Assembly: GCF_013407855.1 (NCBI RefSeq)
Contig: NZ_JACBZH010000001.1
Coordinates: 2,604,001 to 2,668,000, forward strand
DNA from: Actinopolymorpha rutila
GTDB taxonomy: Bacteria; Actinomycetota; Actinomycetes; Propionibacteriales; Actinopolymorphaceae
Direction of reading: 5' to 3'
DNA: 64,000 nucleotides
A program made the position numbers and the translations under genes. This document shows positions 45,540-54,092 of this stretch, piece by piece; position 1 is the stretch's first letter, and each line of letters begins with the position of its first letter. The notes beneath the pieces were generated by a model. It worked only from the letters and a program-made list of their open reading frames with translations, was not told the origin of the DNA and ran no database searches.

Positions 45540-46613
45540 ATGACCACCGAACCCGCACGCACGCGGGGCGCGCGAAGTACCGGGCCCACCGAGCACACCG
45601 AGGACCCGACGAGTGCGGTGAGCACGCTCACGCGGGTACTCCGCCGGCCCGAGGTGGGTGCGGCCGTCGCCGCGGTGGCGGTGTTCGTGTTCTTCGCCGC
45701 GATGACCCGCACGTTCCTCACTCCGGGCGGCGTCGCCACCTGGCTGGACTCCGCGGCGCTGTTCGGGATCATGGCGATCGCGGTGGCGCTGCTGATGATC
45801 GGCGGCGAGTTCGACCTGTCGGCCGGCACGATGGTCGGGTCCACCGGCCTGATCGTGGGCATCCTCACCACGCACTCCGGTGTCAACGTGTGGTTGGCGG
45901 TGGTGCTGGCGCTGGCGTTCGCCCTGCTGGTGGGCGCGGGCAACGGCCTGCTGGTGATGCGCACCGGGCTGCCGAGCTTCATCGTCACGCTCGGCACGTT
46001 CTTCGTGCTGCAGGGCCTCAACCTCGCGGTCACCAAGCTGCTGATCGGGCAGGTGGCCGTGCAGGGTCTGGACCAGGTGCCGGGCTTCTACGACGTGAAG
46101 TGGATCTTCGGCTCGACGGTCGCGGCGTTCGGCACGGTGTTCCAGGTCTCCATCGCCTGGTGGATCGGGCTGACCGCGGTCGCCACGTGGGTACTGCTGA
46201 GGACCCGCGCCGGCAACTGGATCTTCGCCGTCGGTGGGGCACAGACCAGCGCCCGCCAGGTCGGCGTACCCGTACTGACCACCAAGGTCGGACTGTTCAT
46301 GACGACCGCGGCGGCGGGCTGGCTGGCCGGCATGCTGCAGCTGTTCCGTACGTCGACCGTGCAGGCGTCCACCGGGGTCGGCCAGGAGTTCATCTACATC
46401 ATCTGCGCGGTGGTGGGCGGCTGCCTGCTGACCGGTGGGTACGGCTCGGCCATCGGCGCGGCGCTCGGCGCGCTCATCTACGGCATGACCTACCAGGGCA
46501 TCGTCTTCGCCCAGTGGGACAACAACTGGCTGAAGACGTTCCTCGGCGTGATGCTGCTGGCGGCGGTGCTCGTCAACACCTACGTACGCAGGCGGGCGGA
46601 GGTGAGCCGGTGA
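45540..46613 (+). CDS. Sugar ABC transporter permease (RbsC/BPD_transp_2 family)
   Basis: A 357-residue membrane protein with about nine or ten helices. Motifs of the ribose-type permeases: [60 protein letters not shown] and the C-terminal [20 protein letters not shown]. The N-terminal 35 residues are hydrophilic. Only one permease gene is present, so it should form a homodimer. It overlaps the ATPase gene by four bases. Confidence 0.94.
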   Translation: MTTEPARTRGARSTGPTEHTEDPTSAVSTLTRVLRRPEVGAAVAAVAVFVFFAAMTRTFLTPGGVATWLDSAALFGIMAIAVALLMIGGEFDLSAGTMVGSTGLIVGILTTHSGVNVWLAVVLALAFALLVGAGNGLLVMRTGLPSFIVTLGTFFVLQGLNLAVTKLLIGQVAVQGLDQVPGFYDVKWIFGSTVAAFGTVFQVSIAWWIGLTAVATWVLLRTRAGNWIFAVGGAQTSARQVGVPVLTTKVGLFMTTAAAGWLAGMLQLFRTSTVQASTGVGQEFIYIICAVVGGCLLTGGYGSAIGAALGALIYGMTYQGIVFAQWDNNWLKTFLGVMLLAAVLVNTYVRRRAEVSR

Positions 46614-47422
46614 ACGCCGCGGAGGAACGCGCCACTCCGGCCGCCGCGGGCACACCGCTGCTCGAGGCGGACCGGATCGGCAAGTCGTACGGCAGTGTCG
46701 TCGCGCTGCACGAGGTGAGTGCCACCGTGCGGGCCGCCGAGGTGATCTGTGTGCTCGGCGACAACGGAGCGGGCAAGTCCACGCTGATCAAGATCCTGTC
46801 CGGCGCGCACGCGCACAGCTCGGGGGAGCTGCGGGTGGACGGCACACCCACGACCTTCGCCAGTCCCCGGCAGGCGCTCGACGCCGGGATCGCCACGGTG
46901 TACCAGGACCTCGCGGTGGTGCCGCTGATGCCCGTGTGGCGGAACTTCTTCCTCGGTTCCGAACTCACCAGGGGCAAGGGCCCGTTGCGGCGGCTGGACG
47001 TCGGCCGGATGCGGGCGACCACCCGGGAGGAGCTGGCCCGGATGGGGATCCACCTGCGCGACGTCGACCAGCCGATCGGCACGCTGTCCGGCGGCGAGCG
47101 GCAGTCGGTCGCGATCGCCCGAGCGGTGTATTTCGGTGCGAGGGTACTCATCCTGGACGAACCCACCGCCGCTCTCGGGGTGAAACAGTCGGGGGTCGTG
47201 CTGAAGTACGTCGCCGCCGCCCGGGACGAAGGGCTCGGCGTGGTGTTCATCACGCACAATCCGCACCACGCCTACCTCGTCGGTGACCGCTTTGTGCTGT
47301 TGAAGCGGGGGAGGATGGCCGGGAGCCACGCACGCGCGGACCTGGGCGTCGCCGACCTCACCCGGGAGATGGCCGGCGGTGCGGAGCTGGAGGCCTTGAG
47401 CCACGAGCTCGACGAGAGGTGA
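46610..47422 (+). CDS. Sugar ABC transporter ATPase
   Basis: A 270-residue single ABC domain from GTG 46610. Walker [21 protein letters not shown]-loop [14 protein letters not shown], signature [20 protein letters not shown], Walker [13 protein letters not shown] and the switch His in [14 protein letters not shown] are all present. It is half the size of RbsA and works as a dimer (FrcA type). It lies directly after the permease. Confidence 0.94.
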   Translation: MNAAEERATPAAAGTPLLEADRIGKSYGSVVALHEVSATVRAAEVICVLGDNGAGKSTLIKILSGAHAHSSGELRVDGTPTTFASPRQALDAGIATVYQDLAVVPLMPVWRNFFLGSELTRGKGPLRRLDVGRMRATTREELARMGIHLRDVDQPIGTLSGGERQSVAIARAVYFGARVLILDEPTAALGVKQSGVVLKYVAAARDEGLGVVFITHNPHHAYLVGDRFVLLKRGRMAGSHARADLGVADLTREMAGGAELEALSHELDER

Positions 47423-47425
47423 CGA

Positions 47426-47482
47426 GGCAACACCGAGAAACAAACGGCAACACGGCAACACAGAGAAGCAACACGGCAACAC
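47426..47482 (+). repeat. GGCAACAC repeats in the leader of the inosose-dehydratase-like gene
   Basis: Five copies of (G/A)GCAACAC begin at 47426, 47446, 47454, 47467 and 47475, separated by purine-rich spacers. The 90-base gap is poor in G+C compared with its neighbours and lacks stems. Confidence 0.75.
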
Positions 47483-47512
47483 CACGAGATACGCAACAAG
47501 GAGTTGACACGT

Positions 47513-48430
47513 ATGGACCTGGGACCTCTGACCGGCAGGGTTGCCGGTGCGCCCATCTCCTGGGGAGTGTGCGAGGCGCCGGGCTGGGGCCACGAGCTGC
47601 CGGCCTCGCTGGTGCTCGCGCAGATGGCCGAGCTCGGGCTGGCGGCGACCGAGCTCGGTCCCACCGGGTACCTCGGCGCGGACACCGACGCGGTCCGGGC
47701 CACGCTGGACGCGCACGGGCTGAGTCTGGTCGGCGGATTCCTGCCGGTGACCCTGCACGTCGGCGCCGAGGTCGACCTGACCGAGGCGGACGCGGCGATC
47801 CGCACCCTCGCCGCGGCGGGGTCGGAGGTCGTGGTGCTGGCCGCGGACGCCGGGCCGGCGGGCTACGACAGCAAGGTGGTCCTGGACGAGGACCAGTGGA
47901 CCCACCTGGTGCACAACCTCGACCGGGTACGGGCCCTGGTCGCCGGACTGGGCATGCGCACGACGCTGCACCCGCACGTGGGCACGGCGATCGAGTCCGC
48001 CGAGTCCGTACGCCAGTTGCTGGCGCGCACCGACGTACCGCTGTGCCTGGACACCGGCCACCTCGCCGTCGGCGGGGCGGACCCGCTGGAGCTGGCGAAG
48101 TCCGCGCCCGAGCGGGTGGGACACGTGCACCTGAAGGACGTCCGCAACAACGTCGCGGCGCAGTTCAACGCCGGTGCCTTCAGCTGGGTGGACGCCGTAC
48201 GCCGCGGGCTGTTCGCGCCGCTGGGCGACGGCGACCTCGACATCACCGGTGTGGTGGTCGAGCTGGAACGGGCGGGGTTCACCGGGTGGTACGTCCTCGA
48301 GCAGGACACCGCGCTGGGCGGCGCGCCCGCTGCCGGCGAGGGCCCGGTCCACGACGTCCGCCGCAGCATCGAGTACCTCCGCGACGCCGTCGTACCGGCA
48401 CTGGGCGCGGAGGTGAACCACCGTGGCTGA
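47513..48430 (+). CDS. iolE: Inosose dehydratase/isomerase-like TIM barrel (IolE/IolI family)
   Basis: A 305-residue xylose isomerase-like barrel from ATG 47513, with AAGGAG nine bases upstream. The N-terminal GAPISWGVCEAPGWGHELPA is the IolE-type signature; TELGPTGYLGADTDAVRATL, MRTTLHPHVGTAIESAESVR (metal His), VPLCLDTGHLAVGG and VGHVHLKDVRNNVAAQ supply metal ligands. It should dehydrate scyllo-inosose to the dione used by IolD; an IolI-like epimerase role cannot be excluded. No other dehydratase candidate is in the cluster. The next gene starts 8 bases before its stop. Confidence 0.82.
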   Translation: MDLGPLTGRVAGAPISWGVCEAPGWGHELPASLVLAQMAELGLAATELGPTGYLGADTDAVRATLDAHGLSLVGGFLPVTLHVGAEVDLTEADAAIRTLAAAGSEVVVLAADAGPAGYDSKVVLDEDQWTHLVHNLDRVRALVAGLGMRTTLHPHVGTAIESAESVRQLLARTDVPLCLDTGHLAVGGADPLELAKSAPERVGHVHLKDVRNNVAAQFNAGAFSWVDAVRRGLFAPLGDGDLDITGVVVELERAGFTGWYVLEQDTALGGAPAAGEGPVHDVRRSIEYLRDAVVPALGAEVNHRG

Positions 48431-49460
48431 CCGCGAGCTCGACAGAGAACTGCGCGTCGGCGTGATCGGCACCGGGATCATGGGTGCGGACCACGTACGC
48501 ACCATCGCCACGTCGGTCGCGGGCGCGAGGGTGAGCGCGGTCACCGACCTCGACACCGAGCGGGCGCGGGCCGCGATCGCCGGGATCGACGGTGCGCGCG
48601 TACTCTCCGACCCACTCGGCCTGGTGGCCGACGACGAGGTGGACGCGGTGCTCGTCGCCTCCGCCGACGCGACGCACGAGGAGCTGGTCCTCGCCTGTGT
48701 GCGGGCGGGCAAGCCGGTGCTGTGCGAGAAGCCGCTCACGCCGACCCCGGACGGCTCGCTGCGCATCGTGGAAGCGGAGGAGAGGGCCGGCCGGCGGCTG
48801 GTGAGCGTGGGCTTCATGCGCCGCTACGACCCGGGCTACGTCGATGTCAAGGACAGCTTGCGCGAGGGCAAGGTGGGCGCCCCGCTGCTGCTGCACTGCG
48901 TTCACCGCAACGCCTCGTCCCGACCGAACACCCCCAGTTCCGGGCTGATCACCGGCTCGGCCGTGCACGAGTTCGACGTCATCCGCTGGCTGCTGGGCGA
49001 GGAGATCACCCAGGTCACGGTGTTCCGGCCGCGCTCGTCCTCCCTGGTCGTCGGCGACACCACCGACCCGCTGCTGGTGCTTCTCACCACGGCCGGCGGG
49101 CTGCTGGCCGACGTCGAGGTGTTCGTCAACGCGCAGTACGGCTACGACGTGCGCTGCGAGCTGGTCGGTGAGCTCGGGTCGCTGTACCTCGACGAGCCGG
49201 TCCAGGTGCGGCGCCGGGCAGAACGCGCCCGGACGAGCACGGTGTCGCTGGACTGGCGGGACCGGTTCGCCGAGGCCTACCGCCGCGAGCTGCAGGACTG
49301 GGTGACCGGTGCGGCTTCGAAGGAGCAGCGCGGGGCGGACGCCTGGGACGGCTACGTCGCTACGGTGGCGGCCGCCGCGGGAGTGGCGGCCCTGGACAGG
49401 CCGGGCACCCCGGTGCCGGTGGAGCTGCCGCCACGTCCGGAGCTCTACGCGTTCCGGTGA
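48423..49460 (+). CDS. Second Gfo/Idh/MocA dehydrogenase of the inositol cluster
   Basis: A 345-residue NAD-dependent oxidoreductase from GTG 48423. Seen are LRVGVIGTGIMGADHVRTIA, KPVLCEKPLTPTPDGSLRIV, VGFMRRYDPGYVDVKDSLRE and ITGSAVHEFDVIRWLLGEEI (Asp/His dyad region). It resembles inositol 2-dehydrogenases as much as the first one does, so the pair may cover different inositol isomers (myo/scyllo/chiro) or one may act on a related sugar. It is co-translated with the dehydratase-like gene. Confidence 0.88.
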   Translation: MADRELDRELRVGVIGTGIMGADHVRTIATSVAGARVSAVTDLDTERARAAIAGIDGARVLSDPLGLVADDEVDAVLVASADATHEELVLACVRAGKPVLCEKPLTPTPDGSLRIVEAEERAGRRLVSVGFMRRYDPGYVDVKDSLREGKVGAPLLLHCVHRNASSRPNTPSSGLITGSAVHEFDVIRWLLGEEITQVTVFRPRSSSLVVGDTTDPLLVLLTTAGGLLADVEVFVNAQYGYDVRCELVGELGSLYLDEPVQVRRRAERARTSTVSLDWRDRFAEAYRRELQDWVTGAASKEQRGADAWDGYVATVAAAAGVAALDRPGTPVPVELPPRPELYAFR

Positions 49461-49468
49461 ATCCCGGC

Positions 49469-49504
49469 TGGTGCGCCGGTGGCGAGAGAGCGACCGGCGC
49501 GCCA
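49469..49504. terminator. Bidirectional hairpin at the end of the inositol cluster
   Basis: TGGTGCGCCGGT and ACCGGCGCGCCA pair with one G-T, between the convergent dehydrogenase and DedA genes. Confidence 0.75.
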
Positions 49505-49508
49505 CGGG

Positions 49509-50177
49509 TCAGGGCGTTCGCGCCGACTCCCGGCCGGCGGCCGGCACGAGAGCCTCGCCGCGGCCTTCGGTGTCCCGAACACGGCGGCGGCGTACGTAGC
49601 GACCCGCCTCGACCAGCGCGGTGACCCCCAGCGCGAGCCCGACGCCGAGCACGACGCCCTTGATCGGGTCGTTCTCGAACGCCATCCCGCCGACGTACCC
49701 GACGAGTACGGAGTACACCGCCCACGACAGCGCGGCGAGGACGTCGAAGTGGGTGAACCGGCGGCGGGGGTACCCGAGCGCGCCCATCGTGACGGTGACC
49801 GCGGTCCGCCCGCCGGGTACGTACCTCGCCACCACCAGCACCAGTCCGCCGCGTTCGGCGAGCGCGTCGGCCGCGCGGTCGAACGCCCTGCGCTGCCTGG
49901 ACCCCGGCCGTGCCCTGGCGAGCAGCCGGCCGCCCGCGCCGCGGCCGATGGCGTACGAGATGTGGTCGCCGGCGAATGCTCCGGCGGCGGCCGCGAGCAC
50001 GACCAGCGCGAGGTTCGGCGAACCGCTCGCCGCGGCGAACACCCCCGCGGTGATCACCACGCTCTCGCTCGGCACCGCGGGCAGGAACGCGTCCGTGGCG
50101 GCGAGCAGGAACAGCGCGAGGTAGATCCACGGCGAGCTCATCGCGTCGTGGACCACCTGCAGGATCGAGTCGGTCAC
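49509..50177 (-). CDS. DedA-family membrane protein
   Basis: A 222-residue membrane protein of the DedA/VTT family, thought to be lipid scramblases or proton-coupled transporters. Motifs: LFLLAATDAFLPAVPSESVV (Glu/Pro re-entrant loop), GAFAGDHISYAIGRGAG and the conserved Arg/Gly signature ARYVPGGRTAVTVTMGALGY. The C-terminus is an Arg/Glu-rich tail. It starts from the GTG ending at 50177, divergent from the next two-component genes. Role in the cell not identifiable from context. Confidence 0.92.
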   Translation of the reverse strand: MTDSILQVVHDAMSSPWIYLALFLLAATDAFLPAVPSESVVITAGVFAAASGSPNLALVVLAAAAGAFAGDHISYAIGRGAGGRLLARARPGSRQRRAFDRAADALAERGGLVLVVARYVPGGRTAVTVTMGALGYPRRRFTHFDVLAALSWAVYSVLVGYVGGMAFENDPIKGVVLGVGLALGVTALVEAGRYVRRRRVRDTEGRGEALVPAAGRESARTP

Positions 50178-50339
50178 GGCTGGTCCTGCCCGTCGGTGGT
50201 GGACCTGGTCGAGGAACTCATGCGTTCGACCCTTCCGGATGCGGACGCGGCAGAAATCGGCCTGTGGTCGAGCGCGATCTCATCCTTAGGTAGTGGGTGC
50301 GGTGTCGATCGGCGGAGGCGCCCGGCCGGACGGCTCACC

Positions 50340-50345
50340 TAGGCT
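50340..50345 (+). promoter_or_regulatory. Probable leaderless -10 element for the sensor kinase
   Basis: TAGGCT with 6 bases to GTG 50352; no Shine-Dalgarno sequence. Confidence 0.55.
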
Positions 50346-50351
50346 GCCGAG

Positions 50352-51626
50352 GTGGACAGGACCGAGGTGGTCGGCGAGCGGGTGCGGCGCTGGGTGGCCC
50401 GCGCGTACGATCTGGTCGCGCCGTGGCTGCTCGGTGTCGCCGTGTTCCTGCAGTCGATCGCGACGGTGCGGGACTGGAACGCGCCCCTGGTGCTCGTGCT
50501 GACCGCACTGACGGGCGTGGCCGCCTGGATGGCCAGACGGCGTAGGTGGCCGTTGTTCGCCACGACGGCGGCCGGGGTGCTCCTGCTCGGCCTGTGGCCG
50601 GGCCTGCTGGTCTCCGCCTACTACGCCGGTACGACCCTGCGCCGCCGCCGCGAGCTGGCGGTGTTCATGGCCGGCTGCCTCGCCGTGCTCCTCCCGGCGT
50701 ACACCTTCTTCACCGACTTCGGGGTACGGATGGTGGGGTGCCGTCAACCCTGCCTTGGCACCGGTGCGCAGCTGGACGGCCTTGCCAACAAGGGATCCGC
50801 ACTCCTGTTCGTCGGAATGGGCCTGATGCTGGGGTTGTGGGTGCGGGCGCGCCGGGAGGTGCTCGCGGGACTGCACGAGCGGGCCGAACGGCTGGAACGC
50901 GAACAGGCCGCCCGGGCAGAACAGGCGCGCGGGCAGGAGCGGGCCAGGATCGCCCGGGAGATGCACGACGTGGTGGCCCACCGCGTGTCGTTGATGGTCC
51001 TGCACGCGGGTGCGCTGGAGGTGAACGCACCGGACGAGCGGACGGCAAGGGCGGCCGAACTCATCCGGGGGACCGGACGGGAGGCGCTGGAGAACCTGCG
51101 GGAGGTGCTCGGGGTACTGCGCGCCCCGTCCGGTGGGGCACCGGCTCCGTTCGCGCCGCAACCCGGGCTTGACGACGTGGCCAGGCTGGTCGAGCAGTCG
51201 CGGGCAGCGGGCATCGAGGTCACCCGCCGGGACGAGGGCGTGCCGAGGGAGCTGCCGGCGATGGTGGTGAGTACGGCGTACCGGATCGTGCAGGAGGCGC
51301 TGACCAACGTGCACAAGCACGCACCCGGCGCGACCGTCGAGGTCGTGGTCGGCTACCGCGACGACGAGGTGGCGGTGACGGTTCGCAACGAGGCGGCCCG
51401 GCGACCCGCGGCCGGGCCGAGCGGAGGATTCGGGCTGGTCGGCCTGCGTGAACGCGTCCTCCTGCTGGGCGGCGACTTCCGGGCCGGGCCGACCGGACGC
51501 GGTGGATTCGAGGTGTTCGCGCTGCTGCCCGCGCGGGCGTCCCGTACCGACACCGAGCCGGCCATCGCCGAGCCCGCCGACGCCGAGCCGGCCGACGCCG
51601 AACCCGACAGGGGAGCAGCGACATGA
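50352..51626 (+). CDS. NarL-type sensor histidine kinase
   Basis: A 424-residue kinase with four or five N-terminal helices, a short coiled coil (LHERAERLEREQAARAEQAR), and a HisKA_3 dimerisation domain with the phospho-accepting His in ERARIAREMHDVVAHRVSLM. The ATPase domain shows AYRIVQEALTNVHKHAPGAT (N box) and GGFGLVGLRERVLLLGG (G box), but the usual DNG motif is replaced (VTVRNEAARRP), as in many actinobacterial members. The C-terminus carries EPADAEPADAEP repeats. The signal is unknown. It overlaps its response regulator by four bases. Confidence 0.92.
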   Translation: MDRTEVVGERVRRWVARAYDLVAPWLLGVAVFLQSIATVRDWNAPLVLVLTALTGVAAWMARRRRWPLFATTAAGVLLLGLWPGLLVSAYYAGTTLRRRRELAVFMAGCLAVLLPAYTFFTDFGVRMVGCRQPCLGTGAQLDGLANKGSALLFVGMGLMLGLWVRARREVLAGLHERAERLEREQAARAEQARGQERARIAREMHDVVAHRVSLMVLHAGALEVNAPDERTARAAELIRGTGREALENLREVLGVLRAPSGGAPAPFAPQPGLDDVARLVEQSRAAGIEVTRRDEGVPRELPAMVVSTAYRIVQEALTNVHKHAPGATVEVVVGYRDDEVAVTVRNEAARRPAAGPSGGFGLVGLRERVLLLGGDFRAGPTGRGGFEVFALLPARASRTDTEPAIAEPADAEPADAEPDRGAAT

Positions 51627-52270
51627 TCCGCGTTCTGGTGGTGGACGACGAGGCGCTGGTTCGGTCCGGGCTGCGGATGATCCTGGAGGCCGCCGACGAC
51701 GTCGTGGTCGTGGCCGAGGCCAGGGACGGCCGGGCCGCGATCGCCGCCGTCGGCCGGCACCGGCCCGACGTAGTGCTGATGGACGTGCGCATGCCGGAGC
51801 TGGACGGCGTACGGGCGGCGGAGGAGATCGGACGCGCGTCGGCACCACCGAGGGTGATCATGCTGACGACGTTCGACCTGGACGAGTACGTCCACGCCGC
51901 GTTGCGTGCCGGTGCGGTCGGCTTCCTGCTCAAGGACACCCCGCCGCGTGACCTGGTGGCCGCGGTCCGGACCGTCGCCGCCGGCAACGCGATGCTGGCG
52001 CCCGAGGTGACCAGGCGCCTGATCAACTCGTTCGCCGAACGCGGTGCCGGCCGGGCGGAGGCTGCGCGGGAGCGGCTGCGGGTGCTGACCGGACGGGAGC
52101 GCGAGGTCGTGAGCGCCGTCGCGCGCGGTCTGTCGAACGCCGAGATCGGCCGGGAGCTCGCGATGAGCGAGGCGACCGTCAAGGCACACGTCAGCAGGTC
52201 GCTGGCCAAGCTCGGCCTGGACAACCGAGTGCAGGCCGCGATCCTGGTCCACGACGCGGACCTGACCTGA
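51623..52270 (+). CDS. NarL/LuxR-type response regulator
   Basis: A 215-residue partner of the kinase upstream, starting at ATG 51623 in an ATGA overlap. Receiver: VLVVDDEALVRSGLRMILEA, phosphoacceptor Asp in DVVLMDVRMPELDG, Lys in VGFLLKDTPPRDL. The C-terminal LuxR helix-turn-helix reads LTGREREVVSAVARGLSNAE, then IGRELAMSEATVKAHVSRSL. Targets are unknown; the sugar-metabolism operon 90 bases downstream on the same strand is a candidate. Confidence 0.94.
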   Translation: MIRVLVVDDEALVRSGLRMILEAADDVVVVAEARDGRAAIAAVGRHRPDVVLMDVRMPELDGVRAAEEIGRASAPPRVIMLTTFDLDEYVHAALRAGAVGFLLKDTPPRDLVAAVRTVAAGNAMLAPEVTRRLINSFAERGAGRAEAARERLRVLTGREREVVSAVARGLSNAEIGRELAMSEATVKAHVSRSLAKLGLDNRVQAAILVHDADLT

Positions 52271-52344
52271 CCTGGGCCCCCGACGAGAACGAGTCCTTGA
52301 CCTGACCCGGCCTGAGCCGCGCGTTTCGCGGCAGCCTGGTCGGC

Positions 52345-52350
52345 TACGGT
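52345..52350 (+). promoter_or_regulatory. Probable leaderless -10 element for the EEP operon
   Basis: TACGGT with 6 bases to GTG 52357; no Shine-Dalgarno sequence. Confidence 0.5.
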
Positions 52351-52356
52351 CGACCG

Positions 52357-53103
52357 GTGACGACGGTGCGACTCATGACCTACAACGTGCACGGCCTGCG
52401 CGACGACGTGTCCGCCCTGACGGCGGTGGTCGAGGACCTTCGGCCCGACGTCCTGGTCGTGCAGGAGGCGCCGAAGCTGCTGCGCTGGCGGGCCCGGTGC
52501 GCCGGGCTGGCTCGCGCCACCGGCCTGCTCTACGTCGCCGGCGGCCGGACGGCGGGCGGCAACCTGCTGCTGGCCCACCAGCGGACCTTCGTACACGGGC
52601 ACGCCGAAGAACGCATCCCGCAACGGCTGCGCGACCCGATCCGTGGCGTCGTGTCGGCGACGTTCGCCGTGGGCGGGACCAGGTTCGGCGTGGTGGGCGT
52701 GCATCTCAGCCTGGCCGCGGCCGGCCGGGCGCGCGACCTCGACCGGGTGCTGGAGACGGTGCGGTCGTTCGGTGACCTGCCGGTCCTGGTGGCCGGCGAC
52801 CTGAACGAACACCCCGGCGGGCCGAGCTGGCACGCGCTCACCGGCGCCGGCCTGCACGACGTGGCCGGCGCGGAAACCCCGACGTTCCCGGCGGGCGAAC
52901 CACGGGCCCGCATCGACGCGGTGTTCGCCTCCGGTGGAAGCGTGCGCGGCCGGGTCGTCGACCTGCCCACCGACGACGAGGGACGCGCCCGGCTGGCCCG
53001 TGCCTCCGATCACCTCCCGGTCGTTGTGGACGCCGATCTGGACGCTGCCCTCGACGTCCGGCCCGACGCAACGACGGCACGCAACCCGGACGGAGCCGCA
53101 TGA
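52357..53103 (+). CDS. Endonuclease/exonuclease/phosphatase (EEP)-family protein
   Basis: A 248-residue metal-dependent phosphodiesterase-fold protein. The catalytic set is visible: Asn in LMTYNVHGLRDDVSA, Glu in VLVVQEAPKLLRWRA, Asp/Asn in LVAGDLNEHPGGPSWHAL and the closing SDHLPVVVDADLDAALD. It lacks a signal peptide. The family ranges from nucleases to sugar-phosphate and lipid phosphatases; no substrate can be assigned. It is the first gene of a five-gene operon with ATGA overlaps to the aldo-keto reductase. Confidence 0.85.
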   Translation: MTTVRLMTYNVHGLRDDVSALTAVVEDLRPDVLVVQEAPKLLRWRARCAGLARATGLLYVAGGRTAGGNLLLAHQRTFVHGHAEERIPQRLRDPIRGVVSATFAVGGTRFGVVGVHLSLAAAGRARDLDRVLETVRSFGDLPVLVAGDLNEHPGGPSWHALTGAGLHDVAGAETPTFPAGEPRARIDAVFASGGSVRGRVVDLPTDDEGRARLARASDHLPVVVDADLDAALDVRPDATTARNPDGAA

Positions 53104-54092
53104 GCCACGTGAGTACACCCAACCTGGGCGGGAACGACCTGCTCGCCCGGCGCCGGCTCGGCGCGACCGGGCTCGAGGTGACCCCGGTCTGCCTGGGCTG
53201 CGGGGTGCTGGGCGGAATGCCGGGGATCTTCGGGTACGACGTGGCGGCCGAACGCGGTGTCGCGACCGTACGCAGGGCGCTGGCAAGCCCGCTCAACTTC
53301 CTCGACACCTCCGCCGGCTACAGCGACGGCGAGAGCGAACGCCGGGTGGGCGCGGCGATCGCCGCGCACGGCGGGCTGCCGCCCGGGTTCGTCCTGGCCA
53401 CCAAGGTCGATCCGGACCCGAAGACCGGTGACTACTCCGGCGAGCAGGTGCGGCGCAGCGCCGAGCAGAGCCTGGAACGCCTGGGCCTGGACAGCTTCGA
53501 CCTGCTCTACCTGCACGATCCGGAAGTGATCGGCTTCGAGGCGGCGACGGCGTCCGGGGGAGCGGTGGAGGCGCTGGTCGACCTGGCCGAGCAGGGCGTC
53601 GCGCGCCACCTCGGCGTGGCCGGAGGCCCGGTCGACCTGCTGGGCCGGTTCGTGGGCACCGGTGCGTTCGAGGTGGTGCTCACCCACAACCGCTACACGC
53701 TGGTGGACCAGTCCGCCCGCGGCCTGCTCGAGCAGGCGAAGGCCGCGGGTGTCGCGGTCGTCAACGCCGCACCCTTCGGCGGCGGCCTGCTGGCCAAGGG
53801 CCCGGACGCCCTGCGCAAGTACGCCTACCGCGAGGCCGACGCCGACCTGCTGGCCCGGGTGCGGGCGATGGCCGACGCCTGTGCGGCGTACGACGTGCCA
53901 CTCGGCGCTGCGGCCCTGCAGTTCTCCCTGCGGCAACCGCTGATCACCTCCACGGTGGTCGGCATCTCCGCGCCCGAACGCGTGGACCAGACCCTCGCCT
54001 GGGTGACCTGGCCGATCCCGGACGAGCTGTGGGCATCCCTGGCAACGCTCGCCGAAGCCGGCAGGCCCGGCGACACGGAAGGTGGATCATGA
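53100..54092 (+). CDS. Aldo/keto reductase (aldose/pyridoxal dehydrogenase-like)
   Basis: A 330-residue AKR. The tetrad residues are Asp and Tyr in NFLDTSAGYSDGESERRVG, Lys in VLATKVDPDPKTG and His in LLYLHDPEVIG. The barrel ends with ITSTVVGISAPERVDQTLAW. The sequence type matches D-threo-aldose 1-dehydrogenase, L-fucose dehydrogenase and pyridoxal 4-dehydrogenase. With the glucosidase and short-chain dehydrogenase in the same operon, oxidation of a released sugar is the best guess. ATG 53100 overlaps the EEP stop. Confidence 0.88.
   Translation: MSHVSTPNLGGNDLLARRRLGATGLEVTPVCLGCGVLGGMPGIFGYDVAAERGVATVRRALASPLNFLDTSAGYSDGESERRVGAAIAAHGGLPPGFVLATKVDPDPKTGDYSGEQVRRSAEQSLERLGLDSFDLLYLHDPEVIGFEAATASGGAVEALVDLAEQGVARHLGVAGGPVDLLGRFVGTGAFEVVLTHNRYTLVDQSARGLLEQAKAAGVAVVNAAPFGGGLLAKGPDALRKYAYREADADLLARVRAMADACAAYDVPLGAAALQFSLRQPLITSTVVGISAPERVDQTLAWVTWPIPDELWASLATLAEAGRPGDTEGGS

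Noticed and set aside
45480..46655. A 391-codon minus-strand frame over the ABC permease
   Set aside because: Antisense to a membrane protein with family motifs; no support of its own.
47426..47482. The GGCAACAC repeats as a CRISPR array
   Set aside because: Units are 8 bases with irregular short spacers; no leader and no cas genes nearby.
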